A DNA stretch of 64,000 bases from Pseudomonas sp. UFMG81 (GCF_015354575.1 NZ_JACAFQ010000006.1:95500-159499), one strand, 5' to 3'. Positions 53,484-62,059 are shown, numbered from the stretch's first letter. A program made the numbers and translations. The notes: generated by a model from the letters alone, not told the origin.

Positions 53484-54193
53484 TTCTTTAGCTCTTCATA
53501 AAACTGGTGACTCGTATTGGCATTGACAACCGTCTCTACAACGAGTGCACCTTTACCCATCTGACGCACAGCCATCTCTTTATCAAATCGATAATATTTA
53601 TAGAGCCTCCAGGCGTCAGGCTTTATTACAGGCCGTCCCAACGCCCCCACTGACAACAATACATCACTAGCCAGGTAGGCCAGATTCCCTTCGCGCTCCG
53701 TGTAACCCAGTTTTTTTGAGGCCCCTTGATAAAGCTCCCTTACCGGGCCCTCCACATCGCTACGCCCCTCATAGAGCCCTAGTGAATTTTCATATAGGTT
53801 ATTTCCGCCATGTGCGATCAATGGCCCCCCCGCGATCGCACACAATAAGCCCAGTGATCCGTAGCATATGCCAACGCCAGTAATAACCTGCCCTGCGCCG
53901 CCAATGACACCTAATGACTGAGTAAAGATTCGGGATGATTGTGACTTCAGGCTCTGCTTCTCTTCATGCAACGCTGTCAGCCCATCTTCTGCACTGATCT
54001 TTCGCTCATACACATCATCTACAACCCGCCGCGCGTAATACGCCAGCTCCCGGTTGAACTGCATCCGCAACCGCCGATCCTGCAAATGCCGCGCGCTGAC
54101 CCCGCAGCCGTAGCCGATCAACCGGGAGGCTGCCGCATTGACCTCCCAGAACTCATGATCCAGCCGTTCGCCATATTCTTCCTTCTGGCTCAT
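53480..54193 (-). CDS. DUF4225 protein, candidate T6SS effector
   Basis: The start at 54193 overlaps the hcp stop (ATGA); 237 residues. The N-terminal 90 residues are mostly helical and charged (LDHEFWEVNAAASRLIGYGC). The DUF4225 part has a glycine-rich hydrophobic stretch (TGVGICYGSLGLLCAIAGGP), then AHGGNNLYENSLGLYEGRSD and LGYTEREGNLAYLASDVLLS. No enzyme motif is visible, so a membrane-active toxin is a reasonable idea given that the partner is a membrane protein. AT-rich relative to hcp. Tight coupling to hcp supports delivery with Hcp. Confidence 0.75.
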   Translation of the reverse strand: MSQKEEYGERLDHEFWEVNAAASRLIGYGCGVSARHLQDRRLRMQFNRELAYYARRVVDDVYERKISAEDGLTALHEEKQSLKSQSSRIFTQSLGVIGGAGQVITGVGICYGSLGLLCAIAGGPLIAHGGNNLYENSLGLYEGRSDVEGPVRELYQGASKKLGYTEREGNLAYLASDVLLSVGALGRPVIKPDAWRLYKYYRFDKEMAVRQMGKGALVVETVVNANTSHQFYEELKK

Positions 54194-54675
54194 GGCATTT
54201 CTCCCCACGTCGCGTAGCCCGTGGTGCCCGCCGCGTGGTGAATCCAGCTAATGGCGCGGTAGCTGATGCACAGGCGCTCTTGCGCCTCCTGGTCGATCAT
54301 CAGCACGGCGTGGGGTACTTCCAGGTCCTGGGCGACGATCACCGCCCCCTCCAGCCTTACGGAGAAGTACTTTTCCCGGTGGCCAGCCGGATGAACGCGG
54401 TATAGCCGGATATCGCAATCGACCACTTCCCGGCTGTCCACGGCCTGGGCCAGCAGAGGGGTGGCCTTGTCGATGAGCTTGGTGACCACGACGGGCTGGT
54501 GGGTACCACGCTGGGTGTTGTCCGGGTTGGAAATACCGTGGCTGAACGACAACACCATGATCTCGTCCTGGTGCGCGACCTGGCACCGGTTGCCGATGGA
54601 CGCTTGAGTGTTGCAGCCCGACGAAATCAAACCTTGCCGGTTGCCGTTGATGCTCATGTATCCGTTGAAAGCCAT
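54190..54675 (-). CDS. hcp: Hcp-family type VI secretion tube protein
   Basis: A 161-residue protein starting MAFNGYMSINGNRQGLISSG, the typical Hcp start. QVAHQDEIMVLSFSHGISNP and HQPVVVTKLIDKATPLLAQA are hallmark strands of the Hcp ring. It forms the hexameric inner tube of the type VI apparatus and can carry small effectors. AAGGAG precedes the ATG. No other structural T6SS gene is in the window, so this is an orphan hcp island that relies on a system elsewhere. Confidence 0.92.
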   Translation of the reverse strand: MAFNGYMSINGNRQGLISSGCNTQASIGNRCQVAHQDEIMVLSFSHGISNPDNTQRGTHQPVVVTKLIDKATPLLAQAVDSREVVDCDIRLYRVHPAGHREKYFSVRLEGAVIVAQDLEVPHAVLMIDQEAQERLCISYRAISWIHHAAGTTGYATWGEMP

Positions 54676-54822
54676 GGGCTGAACTCCTTGTAGACAAGGG
54701 TCGCAGCCTACGAAAACTCACTCGGCGTGTATGCCGGACGCGTCCGAAATAATTGCCGGGGAAAAAAACGCAATGTTTAATCAGCTGCCGGGCACGCGAC
54801 AAAAATCAGCCAGCCCGGCCCG

Positions 54823-55854
54823 TTACAGACCTTCTCGTTGGCGCAGTGCCCCCGCTAGCCTGGACCGGTAGCTGCCGGGGCTGTGCCCGGTCCATTTCTT
54901 GAACGCCCGGTGGAACGCGCTGGGTTCCTGGAAGCCGGTCTGTTCGGCGATCTCGGCGATGCTCAGGCAGCCCTCACGCAATAGTTCAAAGGCCATCGCC
55001 CGGCGCACTTCGTCCTTGATCTGCTGGTACGAGCGCCCTTCGCGCTCCAGCTGGCGACGGAAGCTGCTGGCACTGAGGCCCTGGCGCTCGGCCATGGCGT
55101 CAAGCGTCGGCCATTGCCCGTAATGCCGCGCGCGCAGGTGGCGGTAGACCTCGGCCACCAGGCCGTTCTGGTTGCGAAAACGGATCACCAGCCCCTGCGG
55201 TGCGCTGCGCAGGAAGGTCTTCAGTGCCGCCAGGTCCTGCATCACTGGCAGGCGCAGCCAGGCACTGTCGAATTCCACCTCGGTGCGGCCGCTGCCCAGG
55301 CGCAGGTCCGGCCCCCACAGCAGGGCATCGTCCTCCTGGGCCGGGCGCGGCAATGCGATCTCGGTGCGGTCGATGGCGATGCGCCGACCGGCCAGCCAGC
55401 ACAGCAGGCCGATCACCAGCACCAGGAAGGTTTCCTCGGCGTAGACCCGGGTCAGTGGGTCTTCGATGCTCGACTGCACGCTGACCACCGCCCGCGCACC
55501 ACGCACGGTGACGCTGCCGCGCAGATCGCGCAGGAACAGGGCGAAACTGCCCAGGCATTGGCGCAGGGCCTTTTCCAGGTTGGGCTCCTGGATCAGGCCA
55601 CGGCAGATCAGGGCGAAACTGCCCAGCGGCATGCCGTGGCTGTCGAGGTGGAAGAACTCGTCGTCGAGCTCGGCAATCAGCGCCAGCCACAGCTGGGCGA
55701 AAGCCTTGGCCGGCACCCGCGCCTGGGGCTGGGCCAGCAATGCCGGGTCGATGCCCACCGCGCGCAGGTGGGCGTCGCGCGCCTGCGGGCGTTCACGCAG
55801 GGCGTGGAGCATGGCGTTGAGGAAGTACACCGCGACCGTATCGCTATCGCGCAT
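54823..55854 (-). CDS. AraC-family transcriptional regulator
   Basis: A 343-residue regulator with the N-terminal arabinose-binding-like domain typical of OruR/ArgR-type proteins (residues about 20-200) and a C-terminal double helix-turn-helix: LSASSFRRQLEREGRSYQQI and LSIAEIAEQTGFQEPSAFHR, AFKKWTGHSPGSYR. It is divergent from the thiolase/hydroxybutyryl-CoA operon, as I recall for the matching P. putida block, so it likely activates it in response to a short-chain acyl compound. Confidence 0.88.
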   Translation of the reverse strand: MRDSDTVAVYFLNAMLHALRERPQARDAHLRAVGIDPALLAQPQARVPAKAFAQLWLALIAELDDEFFHLDSHGMPLGSFALICRGLIQEPNLEKALRQCLGSFALFLRDLRGSVTVRGARAVVSVQSSIEDPLTRVYAEETFLVLVIGLLCWLAGRRIAIDRTEIALPRPAQEDDALLWGPDLRLGSGRTEVEFDSAWLRLPVMQDLAALKTFLRSAPQGLVIRFRNQNGLVAEVYRHLRARHYGQWPTLDAMAERQGLSASSFRRQLEREGRSYQQIKDEVRRAMAFELLREGCLSIAEIAEQTGFQEPSAFHRAFKKWTGHSPGSYRSRLAGALRQREGL

Positions 55855-55957
55855 GGCTAGGGTTCGCTGTCTATGCTGAGTGGCAAAAAATGCCAGGTTG
55901 ACTGAACAGATCCGGCATAGGCCGCTTGTAAGCCTTTGCCTAGACTCGATCCACCCT

Positions 55958-56101
55958 AGGGTTTATACGAAAAGTGCCTGCGCGACGATCATGCTGCGTT
56001 GAAAACAGGCTCGGAATGCTCATTGACAACCAGTCAACTCCGCTTCCTCGCCTGTTTTCGCCTTGCCTGGTCGCCGCTCGGCGACTTTTCGTACAAACCC
56101 T
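55958..56101. mobile_element. 144-bp MITE-like inverted-repeat element
   Basis: The ends AGGGTTTATACGAAAAGT and ACTTTTCGTACAAACCCT are inverted repeats with one mismatch. The two arms stay similar for about 70 bases each (GAAAACAGGC / GCCTGTTTTC and TTGAC / GTCAA inside), so the whole unit folds on itself. It has no ORF. It lies between the AraC and thiolase genes, 62 bases before the thiolase start, and fills about half of that 309-base gap. Its ends differ from the 158-bp element. Confidence 0.7.
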
Positions 56102-56163
56102 GAGGCGGGCCATTCTCGCAGAGCCTGCCCCCGCCCCGCCATGTCTTTGCAAACGGAGCCTTT

Positions 56164-57348
56164 ATGAGCAGCACAGAAATCTACGTCGTCAGCGCAGTGC
56201 GTTCGGCCATCGGCAGCTTTGGTGGTTCGCTCAAGGACTTGCCGCTGGCCGACCTGGCCACCCAGGTGAGCCGCGCCGCCATCGAGCGCGCGGGCGTGAG
56301 CGCCGAGCAGATCGGCCACGTGGTGATGGGCACCGTGATCCCCACCGAACCCCGCGACGCCTACCTGGGCCGGGTCGCCTCGATGAACGCCGGCGTACCG
56401 AAAGAAGTCCCCGCCTTCAACGTCAACCGCCTGTGTGGCTCGGGCCTGCAGGCCATCGTCTCGGCCACCCAGGGCCTGCTGCTGGGCGACAGCGACATCG
56501 CCCTGGCCGTCGGCGCCGAGGCCATGAGCCGCAGCCCGTACCTGCTGCCGCAAGCCCGTTGGGGCGCGCGCATGGGCGATCTGCAAGGTGTCGACTACAT
56601 GGTCGGCGTGCTGCAGGACCCCTTCGAGCACTTCCACATGGGCATCACCGCCGAGAACGTCGCCGCCGAGCGCGGCATCAGCCGCGAGATGCAGGATGAA
56701 GTGGCCCTGACCAGCCAGCGCCGCGCCGCCCGCGCCATCGCCGAAGGCCGTTTCGACAACCAGATCGTGCCGATCGAGATCAAGACCCGCAAAGGCGTCG
56801 TGCAGTTCGCGGTCGACGAGAACGTGCGCGGCGACGTCAGCGCCGAACAATTGGCGGCCATGAAGCCGGTGTTCAAGAAGGACGGCACCGTCACCGCCGG
56901 CAACGCCAGCAGCATCAACGACGGCGCCGCCGGCCTGGTGCTGGCTACCGGTGACGCAGTGCGCCGCCTGGGCCTCAAGCCGTTGGCGCGCCTGGTGGCC
57001 TACGCCCACGCAGGCGTGGAGCCGGCGCTGATGGGCCTGGGCCCGATCCCGGCCACGCAGAAAGTGCTGGAAAAAGCCGGCCTTGCAGTCAGCGACCTGG
57101 ACGTGATCGAGTCCAACGAAGCCTTTGCCTCCCAGGCCTGCGCCGTGTCCCGCGCCCTGGGCTTCGACCCGGAGAAGGTCAACCCCAACGGCTCGGGCAT
57201 TTCCCTTGGCCACCCGGTCGGCGCCACCGGCGCGATCATCGCCACCAAGGCCATCCATGAGCTGCAACGTGTGCAGGGCCGCTACGCCCTGGCCACCATG
57301 TGCATTGGCGGCGGCCAAGGCATCGCCATCGTCTTCGAACGCGTGTAA
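56164..57348 (+). CDS. Acetyl-CoA acyltransferase (thiolase)
   Basis: A 394-residue thiolase. Nucleophile Cys in FNVNRLCGSGLQAIVSATQG near residue 88; His in GSGISLGHPVGATGA near 350; second Cys in MCIGGGQGIA near 380. It condenses two acetyl-CoA, or cleaves beta-ketoacyl-CoA. With the following hydroxyacyl-CoA dehydrogenase it works on C4-type acyl-CoAs (acetoacetyl-CoA, 3-hydroxybutyryl-CoA). The order AraC, thiolase, dehydrogenase, TetR matches my memory of a P. putida block with a bktB-like thiolase. Confidence 0.93.
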   Translation: MSSTEIYVVSAVRSAIGSFGGSLKDLPLADLATQVSRAAIERAGVSAEQIGHVVMGTVIPTEPRDAYLGRVASMNAGVPKEVPAFNVNRLCGSGLQAIVSATQGLLLGDSDIALAVGAEAMSRSPYLLPQARWGARMGDLQGVDYMVGVLQDPFEHFHMGITAENVAAERGISREMQDEVALTSQRRAARAIAEGRFDNQIVPIEIKTRKGVVQFAVDENVRGDVSAEQLAAMKPVFKKDGTVTAGNASSINDGAAGLVLATGDAVRRLGLKPLARLVAYAHAGVEPALMGLGPIPATQKVLEKAGLAVSDLDVIESNEAFASQACAVSRALGFDPEKVNPNGSGISLGHPVGATGAIIATKAIHELQRVQGRYALATMCIGGGQGIAIVFERV

Positions 57349-57360
57349 GGACGTACCCGC

Positions 57361-58209
57361 ATGACTATCGAACAGATCGCCGTGATCGGCGCCGGCACCA
57401 TGGGCAACGGCATCGCGCAGGCTTGCGCGGTGGCCGGCTACCAGGTGCTGCTGGTGGATGTCTCCGATGCCGCGCTGGAGCGCGGCGTGGCGACACTGAC
57501 CAAGAACCTCGAGCGCCAGGTCAGCAAGGGCACCCTCGACACGGACAAGGCCGAGGGGGCGAAGGCGCGTATTCGCACCAGCACCGACTACGCCCAGCTG
57601 GCCAGCGCGCAGCTGGTGATCGAGGCCGCCACCGAGAACCTGCAGCTCAAGCAACGCATCCTGCAGCAGGTAGCCGGCAATGTCGCCGCCGACTGCCTGA
57701 TCGCCACCAACACCTCGTCGCTGTCGGTCACGCAGCTGGCCGCCAGCATCGAGCACCCGGAGCGCTTCATCGGCGTGCACTTCTTCAACCCGGTGCCGAT
57801 GATGGCCCTGGTCGAGATCATCCGCGGCCTGCAAACCAGCGACGACACCTACGCCCAGGCGCTGCTGGTCACCGAAAAACTCGGCAAGACCCCGATCACC
57901 GCCGGCAACCGCCCAGGCTTCGTGGTCAACCGCATCCTGGTGCCGATGATCAACGAAGCGATCTTCGTGCTCCAGGAAGGCCTGGCCAGCGCCGAGGACA
58001 TCGACACCGGCATGCGCCTGGGCTGCAACCAGCCGATCGGCCCGCTGGCCCTGGCCGACCTGGTGGGCCTGGACACCCTGCTGGCGATCATGGAGGCCTT
58101 CCACGAGGGCTTCAACGACAGCAAGTACCGCCCTGCCCCGCTGCTCAAGGAGATGGTTGCCGCCGGCTACCTGGGGCGCAAGAGCGGCCGCGGCTTCTTC
58201 ACTTACTAA
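57361..58209 (+). CDS. hbd: 3-hydroxybutyryl-CoA dehydrogenase
   Basis: A 282-residue enzyme, the standard length. NAD site IAVIGAGTMGNGIAQACAV at residues 7-25; catalytic His in RFIGVHFFNPVPMMALVEII near 140; C-terminal domain with KYRPAPLLKEMVAAGYLGRK and GFFTY. It interconverts acetoacetyl-CoA and 3-hydroxybutyryl-CoA with NAD(P). It lies 12 bases behind the thiolase gene and 10 before the TetR gene. Confidence 0.93.
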   Translation: MTIEQIAVIGAGTMGNGIAQACAVAGYQVLLVDVSDAALERGVATLTKNLERQVSKGTLDTDKAEGAKARIRTSTDYAQLASAQLVIEAATENLQLKQRILQQVAGNVAADCLIATNTSSLSVTQLAASIEHPERFIGVHFFNPVPMMALVEIIRGLQTSDDTYAQALLVTEKLGKTPITAGNRPGFVVNRILVPMINEAIFVLQEGLASAEDIDTGMRLGCNQPIGPLALADLVGLDTLLAIMEAFHEGFNDSKYRPAPLLKEMVAAGYLGRKSGRGFFTY

Positions 58210-58219
58210 GGAGCGCGCC

Positions 58220-58807
58220 ATGCCCCCGGTCAATGCCGCAATGCGCTGTGCCAACTTCGAAGAGCGGCGTGACAGGGCCATGGCGCTGTTCGCCGAAAAG
58301 GGCTTCGGCCAGGTCAGCATGCGCGAGTTGGCGGCGCACGTGGGCCTGACCGCAGGCTCGCTGTACCACCACTTTCCGAGCAAGCAGGATTTGCTCTACG
58401 ACCTGATCGAAGAGCTCTACGAAGAACTCCAGGCCACCCTCGACCAAGGCCGCAGGGCGTTGGCCAAGGGCAAGCCGGTACTGGCCTGCCTGATCGCCGC
58501 GCATTGGCAGTTGCACGGCGAGCGGCCGTTGCAGTTCCGCCTGGCCGAGCGTGACCTGTGCTGCCTGAGCGACACCCAGCAGGCGCGCCTGGCGCTGCTG
58601 CGCGAACGCTATGAGGCTGGCCTGCTGCGCCTGGTGGCGCCGCAGGCACGGCTGGCGGGTGCGGCATTGGCGGCCACCGGGCATGTGCTGGCGACCCTGC
58701 TCAACCAGCTGCCCGGCTTGTTGCGCGCGCGCCAGCTAGACGAAGCCCAGGGGCTGGCATTGATGGAGAGCCTGGTGCAGGGTGGGATCGAGCGCACCTT
58801 GGGCTAG
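58220..58807 (+). CDS. TetR-family regulator
   Basis: The ATG at 58220 follows AAGGAG and gives 195 residues. The N-terminal helix-turn-helix is plain: FAEKGFGQVSMRELAAHVGL then TAGSLYHHFPSKQDLLYDLI. The ligand domain has no recognisable pocket motif. As third gene of the acyl-CoA operon it probably represses it when no acyl-CoA ligand is present. The last codon and stop (GGC-TAG) form the CTAG target in which the 158-bp element is inserted, so the natural stop is kept. Confidence 0.88.
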   Translation: MPPVNAAMRCANFEERRDRAMALFAEKGFGQVSMRELAAHVGLTAGSLYHHFPSKQDLLYDLIEELYEELQATLDQGRRALAKGKPVLACLIAAHWQLHGERPLQFRLAERDLCCLSDTQQARLALLRERYEAGLLRLVAPQARLAGAALAATGHVLATLLNQLPGLLRARQLDEAQGLALMESLVQGGIERTLG

Positions 58808-58965
58808 TGCCCTGTCTCGGAAATAAGCTGTTCACTTTTGGCGGCGTCTTGGGCGCCCGGCCGGCGTTGCCACTCCTCGCCATAGCCCTGCTATGACTCG
58901 TCGCGGCGCCTTGGCCGAACTCCCAAGCCACTCGCCAAAAGAGAACGTATTTCCGAGACAGGACA
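58808..58965. mobile_element. 158-bp MITE-like element, copy 2
   Basis: Left end TGCCCTGTCTCGGAAATA, right end TATTTCCGAGACAGGACA: 18-base inverted repeats with one mismatch. A perfect 4-base direct repeat, CTAG, flanks it (58804-58807 and 58966-58969). Same length and nearly the same sequence as copy 1 at 23058-23215. A conserved frame on the minus strand (GNTFSFGEWLG...) occurs in both copies but has no start of its own. The TetR stop codon TAG is part of the left target copy. Confidence 0.92.
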
Positions 58966-58969
58966 CTAG

Positions 58970-59156
58970 AAGTTGTCTCAAATCAGCGAGCAGCCATTTA
59001 TGCCACCCGATAGGCTTTGACGGATACGTGGACCTGCAGCTTGATCGCACTTATCCAACAGTCATCTCCTTCCTGAAGCCGTTGTTTAAGGCCGCCACCC
59101 GCGGTGAGCCAACCACAGAAACCTGGCTAAGCTTCTGCCTGTGCGAAAGTGATTGA
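58970..59156 (+). pseudogene. C-terminal remnant of an unknown gene upstream of the KAP NTPase
   Basis: After the MITE-like element the frame reads with protein-like composition to a TGA at 59154-59156: GFDGYVDLQLDRTYPTVISF, then LKPLFKAATRGEPTTETWLS. There is no in-frame start between the element and this stretch, so it looks like the tail of a gene whose 5' part was lost. It ends 26 bases before the KAP gene start, which would suit a former operon partner. I do not recognise it. Confidence 0.35.
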
Positions 59157-59182
59157 GTTGGCCTGAGGCAGGGGGAAGGCAG

Positions 59183-62059
59183 ATGCCGGTGAACACGTGG
59201 CAAAGTTTCGCGCTCGACCCCTCTATTTCGGTGCAGATAGAGGCGCCTCCTGAAGCGGATGTCGTGTTTCTCCCTATCAGCAGTGACGGCCATCAAAGTC
59301 CGCTTAGCCAGCTCGTCCTTGACAGGCTCAATCTGCAAATCAAGCCCCCCCGCGCCCATGAGCTGAGGTCGGGGTACCATTTTCAGATGGAAGCTCAATG
59401 CCTGCTTTGTTTTCTTGTAACGGCGTCGAGCCTCCGTCCAGAGGCGACACTAAATGCCAATTTGACCAACGCGCTGGCCGATAGCACCTTGGCAGGCGCG
59501 CGCTCGCTTTGGCTGCCACTGCTGTGGACAGCTGACGCTGGACTCTCGCTTGCCATGTGCCTGAGTATCACTGTGGATTGCTTGAGGTCGAGTCACCTTG
59601 GCCTCTCTGGCGCGTTGAACGCGGTAATCAGCATCCCGCTTGACATCCCGCAATCTCAACAGGGCGCCCTCGCTGATGCAATAGGTGAGCTCAGCAAACC
59701 TGTGCAGGCACACGCCTCACTCTATGTTCCAGTTGATGAATCTGCAGCAACCTCAACCTCAGTTACCGAGCTTTTGGCCTATGCAATGGCGTTGGCACGC
59801 GTCCCCGTCAAGCCAAGGGAGCGACTCTCTACAACGTTGATCTTCTTTGCCCTCACCGAGAGCCAATCCGAGGAAGCGCCAGCTGCGCTCCGTGCGGACA
59901 TGGATGCCGAACTTTTCAGCGCCGCCGTGCAGCTGTTGGCGGGTGATTCCTATGCCAGTCAAAGGTCCGCCTACTTCGGTTCGTCGCAGCGTGTTGCTGT
60001 TTCCAGTCAACCCCCAGCACAGCTCGAAGCCACTGCCAACGCAAAGGCTGTTCTGGATGAAGCGCACCGTCTGGCTAAAGGTATGACACAGGGCACCGTC
60101 CAGATCAGTCATCTTGTCCACGCGCTCCTGCACAGCAAAAAAGGTAATCTGCTGAAAATCCTGGAAGCCATGTCGATTGAGCCATTGAACGTGCTGAAAG
60201 AGTTCAATGATGCACGACGAGGCACAGTGGACACCCGGTTCACCAATGATGTTGCCGCTGATACCGATCGGCTGGGATATCAGACCTACGCTTCTGCGAT
60301 CGCCGATTTTCTAACTAACGCCAAGACCCCAGCCCCCTTGAGTATCAGCATTCAGGCACCTTGGGGTGGGGGCAAATCTTCGCTCATGCAGTTGGTACGT
60401 GAAGCACTTGATCCACGGCTCAACAGAGAGCAACCCAACCCCTCTGTAGCAGGCGCGACAGCTGCTACGAGGTTGATCATTCGTAATGTCCTACAATTCC
60501 TTGAGCAGAAAGATAATTTCACGATCACACCAGATTCGCAGGTGCGAGGCAAAGGACCGACACGCTTATGGACCATTTGGTTCAACGCGTGGAAATACGA
60601 TACTACCGAGCAAGTTTGGGCGGGGCTGGTGGATGCGATCGTTTCGCAGGTGGCCGAGCGTTTACCGCTGATCGAACGCGAGAAATTTCTGTTTAGGCTG
60701 CAAATGGCGCGCATCGACGATGGCATCGTGCGAAAACGCCTTTATGACAGAGTTATCAATGCGTGGTGGGTCAAAGTACGTGGCTGGACAATGGCGGGCG
60801 TTGCAGCGATTCTTTCTCTTTATGGTAGCGAGGCAGTGGCGCCCGTTTTACCCAAGCCGCTCCAGGACGCGATAAGTCAGTTCGGCAATACTGCAGCCGG
60901 GGTCACGCAGATTCTTCTCGGTGTTTACCTGATTGCCAACTATTTCACCAGCCGATCAAAAACACTGAACGAGCCTGCAACATTCAGTCTTGCTGAATAC
61001 ATACAGATACCCGACTATGCCAAGTCCGTCGGTGATATACACCAGGTTCATGCTGATCTCAAGCGCGTGCTGAATATAGTCCCCAAGCTGAAAAGCGACA
61101 CAGAGCATTCGCCGCTGGTGATCTTCATTGACGATTTGGACCGCTGCTCTCCGAATAAGGTGGCCAGTGTCGTCGAGGGCGTCAGTATGTTGCTGGCCAG
61201 TGAGACCTACCGCTGTATGTTCGTCATTGGCATGGACCCTCAAATGGTTGCTGCAGCGCTGGAAAAGGCCCACGAAGACGTGAGACTGAAACTACCCAGG
61301 TATGAACGTGCCGTTCCACTAGGCTGGCGCTTCATGGATAAATTCATCCAGTTGCCGTTCACCATCCCTCCCTGTGAGGTCCGGCAATTTGATGGTTACA
61401 TTGGGCATCTCATGACCCCCTTGCCGTCCGAGCCTGCCGTTACAGTAAACCGTGACGCGTCCGCCACATCTACGCCAAGCGAGCAAGCCCCGCTCACCAG
61501 TAACCGCAATGAAAAACAACCCGTTGCTTCTGTAAAGACTGAACCCGCGAGTTCAAAGGCCAATATCGAATTCATTGAAAGCCGTGAGGTGGGCGCAATA
61601 GTGCGCTTGACTGCCGCTTACGCTGTAGGGAACCCGCGGGAAATGAAACGCATGGTCAACCTCGTCCGCTTCTATCTGTCATTGCGCACCGCACGACGCA
61701 AAAGCGACCCTGCCTGGCGCTCGCCAGGTCAGGAGCAATATGCGCGCTGGGTCGCATTGACGTTGCGATGGCCCGATATGCTTCGCTGGCTGCAATGGGG
61801 GGCGGATGAGGCGCATTGGCCCCCTGCGGAGCTTGGTACTGCGCTGGTTGTTCGCAGATTGCGCGCCCTGGAGAACAATGCCGCCAAGTTCAATACTGCA
61901 GCGACATGGCGGCAGGCCTTGAGCCTGGACCTTGGTATCACGGTTGAGTCGGACAGCAGTTGGGGATTTGATCCCAAGCTATTCGAATTTTTCAAGGCCG
62001 AAGCACAGCTGGATAAAGGCAAACGCCTCTCAGATGCCGCATCCCGCGGCTTCTGGTAG
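59183..62059 (+). CDS. KAP-family P-loop NTPase, 958 aa
   Basis: The ATG at 59183 sits behind GGGGGAAGG. Residues 1-270 are unrecognised. Residues about 285-350 resemble a Clp N-terminal (double-repeat) domain: DEAHRLAKGMTQGTVQISHL. The KAP NTPase follows: Walker A IQAPWGGGKSSLMQLV near 391, two membrane segments inserted near 535-590 (VRGWTMAGVAAILSLYG; GVTQILLGVYLIANYF), Walker B LVIFIDDLDRCSPNK near 645, and the end domain with AYAVGNPREMKRMVNLVRFY. KAP NTPases are membrane-linked and several occur in anti-phage systems. GC content is below that of the neighbours, a sign of transfer. Confidence 0.8.
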   Translation: MPVNTWQSFALDPSISVQIEAPPEADVVFLPISSDGHQSPLSQLVLDRLNLQIKPPRAHELRSGYHFQMEAQCLLCFLVTASSLRPEATLNANLTNALADSTLAGARSLWLPLLWTADAGLSLAMCLSITVDCLRSSHLGLSGALNAVISIPLDIPQSQQGALADAIGELSKPVQAHASLYVPVDESAATSTSVTELLAYAMALARVPVKPRERLSTTLIFFALTESQSEEAPAALRADMDAELFSAAVQLLAGDSYASQRSAYFGSSQRVAVSSQPPAQLEATANAKAVLDEAHRLAKGMTQGTVQISHLVHALLHSKKGNLLKILEAMSIEPLNVLKEFNDARRGTVDTRFTNDVAADTDRLGYQTYASAIADFLTNAKTPAPLSISIQAPWGGGKSSLMQLVREALDPRLNREQPNPSVAGATAATRLIIRNVLQFLEQKDNFTITPDSQVRGKGPTRLWTIWFNAWKYDTTEQVWAGLVDAIVSQVAERLPLIEREKFLFRLQMARIDDGIVRKRLYDRVINAWWVKVRGWTMAGVAAILSLYGSEAVAPVLPKPLQDAISQFGNTAAGVTQILLGVYLIANYFTSRSKTLNEPATFSLAEYIQIPDYAKSVGDIHQVHADLKRVLNIVPKLKSDTEHSPLVIFIDDLDRCSPNKVASVVEGVSMLLASETYRCMFVIGMDPQMVAAALEKAHEDVRLKLPRYERAVPLGWRFMDKFIQLPFTIPPCEVRQFDGYIGHLMTPLPSEPAVTVNRDASATSTPSEQAPLTSNRNEKQPVASVKTEPASSKANIEFIESREVGAIVRLTAAYAVGNPREMKRMVNLVRFYLSLRTARRKSDPAWRSPGQEQYARWVALTLRWPDMLRWLQWGADEAHWPPAELGTALVVRRLRALENNAAKFNTAATWRQALSLDLGITVESDSSWGFDPKLFEFFKAEAQLDKGKRLSDAASRGFW

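Noticed and set aside
58832..59050. Minus-strand 72-codon frame through MITE copy 2
   Set aside because: The GNTFSFGEWLG... frame is shared with copy 1 but has no start or ribosome site in either; treated as part of the element, not a gene.
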